DNA of 64,000 bases from Alteromonas macleodii (GTDB lineage Bacteria > Pseudomonadota > Gammaproteobacteria > Enterobacterales > Alteromonadaceae), in the NCBI RefSeq assembly GCF_903772925.1, contig NZ_LR812090.1:3969005-4033004 (forward strand), read 5' to 3'. Positions 58,931 to 64,000 of this stretch are shown here, in pieces. The notes beneath the pieces are model-generated. The model saw nothing but the letters and a program-made list of their open reading frames with translations. It searched no databases and was not told where the DNA came from. The position numbers were made by a program, and so were the translations under genes. Numbering within the stretch: the stretch's first letter is position 1; each line of letters starts with the position of its first letter.

Positions 58931-60547
58931 TTATTGCATAAGTGCCGTTAGGCTTTCTGCAACTTGCTTCGCTTTGGCAGCACGTGCTGCTTGTTGCTCC
59001 ATCAAGTCTTTGGCAGTTTGGCGAACTTTTGACATTGGCGCTTTAGCTAGTTTAGCTACGCCCTTACCGTAGTTCTTATCTGCGTTGTACATAAAAGCAC
59101 TAATGATTACGCGAATCTCTTCTTCAGGTACCGATGCTAACGCTCCGCCTAAGTTACTAATCAGGTGCGCTTGACCTTCTTTAGTCAGGTTTCTGAAAAA
59201 CTCACCCGCTTGCTTAAAGTTCTGTTCTTTATAGAACGGAATTTGTTGAGTCATACCTGCAAGCGGCTTGCTTGAATAACGAAACGCTGGGTCTTCGTTT
59301 AGGTCTAGACGACGGCTTGGTTGATAGTTCACATCGCGATTAGAGCTAGTTGTACGAAGCTGACCGTGTTGCTCGTGATTATTAATAACTGCGTTTTTCG
59401 GCGCGTTAATCGGAATGCGGTACGCATTAACGCCTAAACGATAGCGCTGCGTGTCGGCATACGAGAACAAACGACCTTGAAGCATTCTGTCTTCTGATGG
59501 CTCAATTCCTGGAATTAAGTTGCTTGGTGCAAATGCCGCTTGCTCAGTTTCTTCAAAGAAGTTATCTGGCACACGGTTAAGCACTAGGCGACCAATTTTC
59601 TTAGCAGGAACCAAAGATTCAGGCCAAATTTTAGTAGTATCAAGTGGGTTAAACTCGAAATCATCTAACTGTTCTGGCTCTAACTCTTGAAGATACAGAT
59701 CCCAAGATGCTGTTTCACCTTTTTCACCGATACGGGTATACACATCAGTGGTGTGCGGCTGGAAGTCCATACCTTGAACTTTCATTGCTTCTTCAGCAGA
59801 GAAGTTCTTAATAGGTTGGTTCGCTTTCCAAGTAAACTTCACGTACTTGTAATTGCCTTCGTCATCAACAAATTTGAATGCGTGAACACCTGAGCCGTCC
59901 ATATTTAAATAGCTTGCTGGTGTGCCGTAATCAGAGAAAAGCATGGTTAACGTATGCGTTGACTCTGGCACGTGCGAGAAGAAATCAAAAATACGCTTCG
60001 CGTCTTGCTTGTTCGTCACTGGTGATGGTTTAAATGCGTGAACCATATCAGGGAATTTAATTGCATCGCGAATAAAGAATACCGGGAAGTTGTTACCTAC
60101 TAGATCCCAGTTTCCTTGTTCGGTGTAAAACTTCACCGCAAAACCACGTGGGTCACGCAGCGTCTCTGGCGATAAATGTCCGTGAACTACTGATGAAAAA
60201 CGAACAAATACTTCTGTCTTTTTACCTTCGCCTTGAAATGGTGCGGCTACCGTCTCGTCAGATAAATCGACATAGTTTTCATAGTAGCCATGGATACCGA
60301 CACCACGGGCGTGAACAACGCGCTCTGGAATACGCTCACGGTCAAATGCCGCTAACTTTTCAATAAGGTGAGAGTCTTGCAGTAATACTGGACCCCATGG
60401 ACCCGCTGTTTGCGAGTTCTGGTTATCACCTACCGGTGCGCCATTTTGGCGAGTTAGTGTATCTGCGCTTACACCTAAAGTAAGCATACTGGCAGCAACG
60501 CCGCCTAATACGAATTTAGTTAAGGTTGATTTCATTGTGGTTCTCAC
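58931..60547 (-). CDS. katB: Exported monofunctional haem catalase (KatB-like)
   Basis: A 538-residue catalase with a signal peptide (KFVLGGVAASMLTLGVSA), so it acts in the periplasm. The catalytic histidine is His79 in RVVHARGVGIHGYYE; the haem-ligand tyrosine lies in RLFSYADTQRYRLG. I chose the GTG start because AGGAG lies at the right distance and the GTG overlaps the stop of a small upstream gene (GTGA); an ATG four codons on has no site. The ankyrin gene follows. With katG it gives the cell two compartments of peroxide defence. Confidence 0.93.
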   Translation of the reverse strand: MRTTMKSTLTKFVLGGVAASMLTLGVSADTLTRQNGAPVGDNQNSQTAGPWGPVLLQDSHLIEKLAAFDRERIPERVVHARGVGIHGYYENYVDLSDETVAAPFQGEGKKTEVFVRFSSVVHGHLSPETLRDPRGFAVKFYTEQGNWDLVGNNFPVFFIRDAIKFPDMVHAFKPSPVTNKQDAKRIFDFFSHVPESTHTLTMLFSDYGTPASYLNMDGSGVHAFKFVDDEGNYKYVKFTWKANQPIKNFSAEEAMKVQGMDFQPHTTDVYTRIGEKGETASWDLYLQELEPEQLDDFEFNPLDTTKIWPESLVPAKKIGRLVLNRVPDNFFEETEQAAFAPSNLIPGIEPSEDRMLQGRLFSYADTQRYRLGVNAYRIPINAPKNAVINNHEQHGQLRTTSSNRDVNYQPSRRLDLNEDPAFRYSSKPLAGMTQQIPFYKEQNFKQAGEFFRNLTKEGQAHLISNLGGALASVPEEEIRVIISAFMYNADKNYGKGVAKLAKAPMSKVRQTAKDLMEQQAARAAKAKQVAESLTALMQ

Positions 60548-60720
60548 AGCTGTACTCCTACATGAAGGTTGGTACGAGGTTTAGGGGCTTTCACTTCTAC
60601 GCATACTTGGTCGCCGTAATAGTTATCAGCGTAATTACATTGCGTTTGAATTGGTTGATTCGTGGTGGAGGAAACACGATGGCTATTTGCCGTTGTTAGC
60701 TTTTTTAATAGTGCGCTCAT
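60544..60720 (-). CDS. Small 58-residue protein translationally coupled to the exported catalase
   Basis: This short gene has a strong ribosome binding site (AAGGAGAG, 5 nt before ATG) and its TGA overlaps the catalase GTG start in GTGA. The product begins MSALLKKLTTANSHRV and has two cysteines twelve residues apart (Cys28 and Cys40) in QCNYADNYYGDQVCVEV. There is no signal peptide or membrane segment. I do not recognise the family. The coupling implies that its translation controls or accompanies catalase synthesis. Confidence 0.75.
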   Translation of the reverse strand: MSALLKKLTTANSHRVSSTTNQPIQTQCNYADNYYGDQVCVEVKAPKPRTNLHVGVQL

Positions 60721-60988
60721 TTCGCTCTCCTTGTTAAGTTGAGAGCATTATCATTAATTGAGTAAGACTATTAAAACGAGATAATATGATTCAATTGATT
60801 AAATAAAGCGATTGTAAATATGCTGGCTAATCACATTATTTTATGAACGAGAGTGGTAGCTATTGCGGTGGGAGAGTGAAGATTATCTGTCTTTTTTAAG
60901 GCAAGTAAGTATAGTAAGGCTAATTATATGAGAAGAGATGCGGCACCGTTTTTGTCACAACGCAGCCGCATAAATCATTCGAAAGAAC

Positions 60989-62341
60989 TTAGGCTTTTAG
61001 CCAAGGGCCGGTAATTGCTAACGTTTTCGTTGGTGAGTAAATATTGACGAAAAGCGTATTGCCATCAGGCGAGAAACACGCGCCTGCTAGTTCTGTTTGC
61101 GCATGTAATTTAGCAAAGTTGTATACTTCTCCGCTTGGCGTAACACCACGCAAATGGTTATCCACTATGTCGGTGTATTGATCTTCGCACACTAATAAAT
61201 GCCCGTTCGGGCACACAGTTAGGTTATCGCCGAAGTTATACAGATTCTTGTCTTCACTTTCTAAAAACAGCTGAAGCTTGTCTTGTTTACCATCTGCAGA
61301 TGGAACAAGCTTCATTACCTGACCTAGCTGCTTCTGCCCGCCATTGGTACAGCAGAAATAAAGCTCATCTTCGCCCCAGTGTATGCCTTCACCCCGAGCG
61401 AAAAGCGCTGCCCCTTTATCATACCCTTGCACGCGTAAATCATCATTAGGGCTATCTGGGTTATCTAACGCTACCCACTCAACATCGAACCATGTCGCTA
61501 CAGGCATAGCATTGCCATTCCAGTTACGTGTATCGAACTGAGACTTCCCTTTTACTACCAAAGCTTCTAACTGACCGCCAGCCGCTAAGTTGCCGTACTC
61601 ATTGGGTACAAAGCGATAAAGCAAACTATCGCCTCTGTCTTCGGTTAAATAAACAATACCGGTTTTGGGGTAGACACAAGCCGCTTCGTGGTTAAAACGC
61701 CCCATGGCTTTGAGTGGCTTTGCTTTTATTAATGAGCTCGCATTGGCAGGCACTTCAAAGATATAGCCGTGGTCGTTATTTACTACATCGCCGTTAGGGC
61801 CATGAGGACGGTCTACCGATTCTTCACACGTTAGCCACGTGCCCCAAGGCGTAATGCCGCCTGAACAATTTCTTACGGTGCCAGTCAGGCTAATAAACTC
61901 GTTTTCAACCTTTTGAGTGCTAAGGTTATACACCATGGTAGTGGTACCGCCGGGTAAAGCAATGCCATTAGCGTAACTGTCATAAGCTAAGTCGCTGGTA
62001 TGCGCTTGAATAGTCTCAGGCTGTGCACTTAAATGTTTAGGGTGTAGTTCATGATTGCGTATTAGCGCCACTTTGTCGCTACTACCATCTATAGGAAGGC
62101 AACCCATCCCATCCGCTCTATCAGGTACGTGCATACCGTCAGACATCGCATTGCCAAGGCTTGAGATAACTTTATAGCTAAAGCCTTTGGGTAAATCGAG
62201 CAGCTTTTGGGGGTCGGCAACGAGCGCGCCATAACCTTCACTAATTGGCATTGACGCCAAGTTCATCTTCTTACCGAAAGCACTGGTCGCTAGCCCACCA
62301 AATGCCAAAGAGCCTACTAAAAACTGGCGTCGTGTAATCAT
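60989..62341 (-). CDS. PhoX-like (DUF839) Tat-exported protein
   Basis: A 450-residue protein with a twin-arginine signal (TRRQFLVGSLAFGGLATSAFG), so it is exported folded. The body has features of the PhoX/DUF839 family: ALIRNHELHP, GITPWGTWLTCEE, GRFNHEAACVYPKTGIVYLTEDRGDSLLYRFVP and the ending SPDGNTLFVNIYSP. PhoX is an alkaline phosphatase with calcium and iron cofactors; this shorter version may be a phosphatase or a related beta-propeller enzyme. A TTG six codons upstream is a less likely start. Single gene. Confidence 0.82.
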   Translation of the reverse strand: MITRRQFLVGSLAFGGLATSAFGKKMNLASMPISEGYGALVADPQKLLDLPKGFSYKVISSLGNAMSDGMHVPDRADGMGCLPIDGSSDKVALIRNHELHPKHLSAQPETIQAHTSDLAYDSYANGIALPGGTTTMVYNLSTQKVENEFISLTGTVRNCSGGITPWGTWLTCEESVDRPHGPNGDVVNNDHGYIFEVPANASSLIKAKPLKAMGRFNHEAACVYPKTGIVYLTEDRGDSLLYRFVPNEYGNLAAGGQLEALVVKGKSQFDTRNWNGNAMPVATWFDVEWVALDNPDSPNDDLRVQGYDKGAALFARGEGIHWGEDELYFCCTNGGQKQLGQVMKLVPSADGKQDKLQLFLESEDKNLYNFGDNLTVCPNGHLLVCEDQYTDIVDNHLRGVTPSGEVYNFAKLHAQTELAGACFSPDGNTLFVNIYSPTKTLAITGPWLKA

Positions 62342-62493
62342 GAAAATCTCGTTAAACAATAAAGCCGGGCATGATAGCCATTAATTGTTACAGTATAACA
62401 ACACTATAAGAAATCATTGGCAAGTGACATTCGTATTTTATAGGCAGACAGCTTGGGGAAAGCGGTTAATGGGGAAGATCTCTAACAACTACC

Positions 62494-62967
62494 CTATAGT
62501 TTTTCAGCCAAACGAGGCGGGTAGTAAAAAGGTTTACAATCTACAACTTTGAAATGCCGAGCATCGATATGTTCGGGGTTCAATACAAAGTTAGATTCAC
62601 CGGGACAAACACTTGATGGTACTTGTAGTACGGCAGAGGACTTATTTTGAAGCCAAGTCGTGCCGAGCTGTTGGGTATGCTGCGAGTATGGCATGGCATC
62701 CCAGCCAGCAGGCAGTTCGTTAACTGATAAACGTTTTATACGAACTTCTTCCGACAATAGAACTGTAGTGATAGTGAGGTCCTTTTTTAACACTTCAGAT
62801 GAGTCATTAACTAATCGCTCTAATATCGCTAAAGCCCGACTACTAGCAGTATAGACAACAGACTGCCCTGTATAGTGCCAACGACCCTCACAATAATGGC
62901 CACCTATTCCATTGAGCGCGTTCTCGCTAGAGTTGTTCTTTCTTGGTGCTATACGATAGACAAGCAC
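62494..62967 (-). CDS. RES-domain toxin
   Basis: A 157-residue RES protein, the toxin of Xre/MbcA-RES toxin-antitoxin modules, which in studied cases degrades NAD+ or modifies a cellular target with it. Family residues are visible in YRIAPRK, EGRWHYTGQSVVYTASS and LAILERLV. The GTG start overlaps the antitoxin stop by 1 nt (TAGTG), so the toxin is translated after the antitoxin. No other mobile element lies near it. Confidence 0.9.
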   Translation of the reverse strand: MLVYRIAPRKNNSSENALNGIGGHYCEGRWHYTGQSVVYTASSRALAILERLVNDSSEVLKKDLTITTVLLSEEVRIKRLSVNELPAGWDAMPYSQHTQQLGTTWLQNKSSAVLQVPSSVCPGESNFVLNPEHIDARHFKVVDCKPFYYPPRLAEKL

Positions 62968-63431
62968 TAGGCTACGAAACCGTATTCTAAGCCTAGTACG
63001 ATACGCTTGATCAAGGCGCGACCACTGGCTGAATCTAATACAGAGACAGGGGCTGAATTATTGAATTGGACGTGAGGAGTGTTTAACCAAAGGTTCCAAC
63101 GTTCTACGCTTTCAAAGTAAGCGATACCAAGGTTCATTAGTCGGGCCACATCAAGTGTATTTTCACTCACCTGTGGACTTAGATGTTTGTTATCCCTAGC
63201 ATATCTTTCCAGCGTCTTAGGTGTAGTACGTATAAATTTAGCAAATGCTTTTCGGTCCCATCTCATTATGGATTCAAGACGTTTTATTCTATTGACTGGG
63301 AAACCTTTGCGGACTGCCTCAACTTCGTCAAACGGTGACGATAGCTTATTTATTAGCCCACCGCTTACGATTTCAACCAAATCGACCTCGTTATCGTAAG
63401 TTCCGTCTCTCTTGTTTTCACTTACTTTCAT
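62967..63431 (-). CDS. Xre/MbcA/ParS-type antitoxin
   Basis: A roughly 154-residue DNA-binding antitoxin. A helix-turn-helix-like part (WDRKAFAKFIRTTPKTLERYARDNKHLS) is followed by the C-terminal DUF2384 toxin-binding region (NTLDVARLMNLGIAYFESVERWNLWLNTPHVQF, SGRALIKRIVLGLEYGF). I favour the ATG that has GGAGG just upstream; an ATG six codons earlier lacks one. It precedes the RES toxin with a 1-nt overlap and probably represses its own promoter. Confidence 0.88.
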   Translation of the reverse strand: MKVSENKRDGTYDNEVDLVEIVSGGLINKLSSPFDEVEAVRKGFPVNRIKRLESIMRWDRKAFAKFIRTTPKTLERYARDNKHLSPQVSENTLDVARLMNLGIAYFESVERWNLWLNTPHVQFNNSAPVSVLDSASGRALIKRIVLGLEYGFVA

Positions 63432-63544
63432 AGCGCCTCCAATAGACATATATATCTAAATATAGAGACAAATGTCGCTTCTATCAACTGAACTTGAGAT
63501 CGGATCCCTTTCTCCTAATAGCTTTCGTTTTACATAGATTAAAA

Positions 63545-63640
63545 GGAGTGAGTATATGCCCTCGCCCCTCTGCATCACAGGGATACGGTGTCGGAGCCCC
63601 CATGGATGGGTTTACGGCGTGTTACTTTTTCTCCCCCTCA
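63545..63640 (+). repeat. Structured interspersed repeat, copy E
   Basis: The inner 52 nt (63569-63620) align without gaps with copy G and share TCGGAGCCCC, hairpin 2 (CCC, ATGGAT, GGG) and TTTACGGCGT. Hairpin 1 has lost its two loop-proximal pairs. Its left arm does not match its own right flank but matches the right arm of copy G, 250 nt away. Confidence 0.8.
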
Positions 63641-63659
63641 AACTTTTTGCTATGCCGCT

Positions 63660-63750
63660 CAAGGAGGGAGTGAAGCCCCATCAAAAACTCTCAGCAGCAG
63701 GGACGCTGCTGCGAAGCAGCCATGGATGGCTTTACGGCGTGTTTCTTTCA
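63660..63750 (+). repeat. Structured interspersed repeat, copy F
   Basis: Inner 52 nt at 63689-63740. Hairpin 1 is CAGCAGC, loop AGGGAC, GCTGCTG, and hairpin 2 is GCC, loop ATGGAT, GGC, a compensated change from the CCC/GGG of other copies. Outer arms are weak. It lies 120 nt after copy E and 116 nt before copy G. Confidence 0.85.
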
Positions 63751-63778
63751 CATTAGGTTTCGTTTTACGCAAAGCAAG

Positions 63779-63882
63779 GGGAGTGAGTGTATGTCCTCTG
63801 AAACCCTACACCGCATGGATGCGGTGTCGGAGCCCCCATGGATGGGTTTACGGCGTGTTTCGGAGGGCATACACTCACTCCC
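63779..63882 (+). repeat. Structured interspersed repeat, copy G (intact)
   Basis: A 26-bp outer inverted repeat (63779-63804 and 63857-63882) with two T-G positions that still pair in plus-strand RNA encloses exactly 52 nt. Hairpin 1 is ACACCGC, loop ATGGAT, GCGGTGT; hairpin 2 is CCC, ATGGAT, GGG; tail TTTACGGCG. It lies just beyond the tuf terminator, the copy of the cluster nearest to the tuf stop codon. Confidence 0.9.
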
Positions 63883-63901
63883 TTTCTAAATCGCAGGCAT
63901 A

Positions 63902-63929
63902 AAAAAAGCGCACCTAAGTGCGCTTTTTT
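63902..63929 (-). terminator. Terminator of tuf
   Basis: Stem GCGCAC and GTGCGC, loop CTAA, flanked by six A and six T so that it works in both directions. It lies 24 nt past the tuf stop codon. Confidence 0.92.
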
Positions 63930-63952
63930 GGGCTTATGTTGCTAAGTCTAGA

Positions 63953-64000
63953 TTAGTCTAGGATCTTAGATACAACACCAGCACCTACTGTACGACCACC
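63953..64000 (-). CDS. tuf: Elongation factor Tu, C-terminal end (truncated by window edge)
   Basis: Only the last 15 codons and the stop are in the window, reading GGRTVGAGVVSKILD. This is the near-universal C terminus of EF-Tu, the GTPase that brings aminoacyl-tRNA to the ribosome. The gene continues beyond the window and ends at the terminator 63902-63929. Confidence 0.93.
   Translation of the reverse strand, partial: GGRTVGAGVVSKILD

Noticed and set aside
62494..63431. RES/Xre pair as part of a larger defence island or prophage
   Set aside because: No integrase, transposase, nuclease or phage gene is near; the flanks are ordinary chromosomal genes and repeats.
63545..63882. Possible CRISPR array or attC/integron cassette sites
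   Set aside because: Only three units at unequal spacing with long inverted arms; no uniform spacers, no cas or integrase genes, and no attC core GTTRRRY at the expected places.
63556..63902. Overlapping open frames with the peptide pattern SHGWVYGVF across copies E-G
   Set aside because: They are translations of the structured repeats; they have no ribosome binding site, and the conserved signal is at the level of pairing, not codons.

Overview
The window looks like chromosomal DNA of a marine gammaproteobacterium of the Alteromonadaceae, most likely Alteromonas or a close relative. The support is gene content and protein style: a Na+-translocating NADH dehydrogenase, FabV, an Oar-like TonB-dependent receptor, a CrbS/CrbR-controlled acetate switch, PhoX-like and RimK-type genes, and moderate GC with dense, mostly single-gene or short operons. 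No rRNA, tRNA, phage or transposase gene was seen. The species assignment is inference from remembered protein families.

Layout. 1-12 kb is housekeeping: the start of the nqr operon (nqrA, partial nqrB, behind a structured leader), fabV, an FklB-type prolyl isomerase, ppc, katG, mdh, and argR with its own pair of ARG boxes. 12-21 kb holds a DJ-1/PfpI protein, an Oar-like receptor divergent from a two-gene PhnD-like/membrane-protein pair, udk-nupC and a 2-oxoglutarate oxygenase; three intergenic regions here share a GACCA-NN-TGGTC motif. 21-27 kb has a TPR lipoprotein, a fasciclin remnant, a MAPEG protein, a REC-GGDEF cyclase, and an exonuclease/DUF294 pair. 27-42 kb is an acetate/carboxylate region: a two-subunit Na+ symporter, the hybrid kinase CrbS, a RimK ribosome-modification cluster, acs-crbR and a DcaP-like porin, with similar GACYWTRGTC palindromes in the two key promoter regions. 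42-45 kb has a Na/Pi cotransporter, an aldo/keto reductase and a sensor without an output domain.

45-58 kb is the most unusual gene neighbourhood. A secreted subtilase, an exported protein of unknown function, an FHA-GAF protein, a membrane Ser/Thr kinase with a large TPR region, a soluble NarX-type histidine kinase and a LuxR-type response regulator all run in one direction, facing a second paralogous subtilase. 57-64 kb has a PEP-CTERM protein, an exported ankyrin protein, an exported catalase translationally coupled to a 58-codon gene, a PhoX-like Tat protein, a RES/Xre toxin-antitoxin pair and the 3' end of tuf.

The strongest non-coding signal is a family of interspersed structured repeats: seven copies in three clusters (about 10.2, 54.6 and 63.6 kb). 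Three intact copies have an inner segment of exactly 52 nt that aligns without gaps. It folds into two hairpins with covarying stems and A-rich-G hexaloops, enclosed by an outer inverted repeat (11, 27 and 26 bp) whose sequence differs completely between clusters. In every cluster the copy nearest the stop codon of the adjoining minus-strand gene (mdh, a subtilase, tuf) is the intact one.
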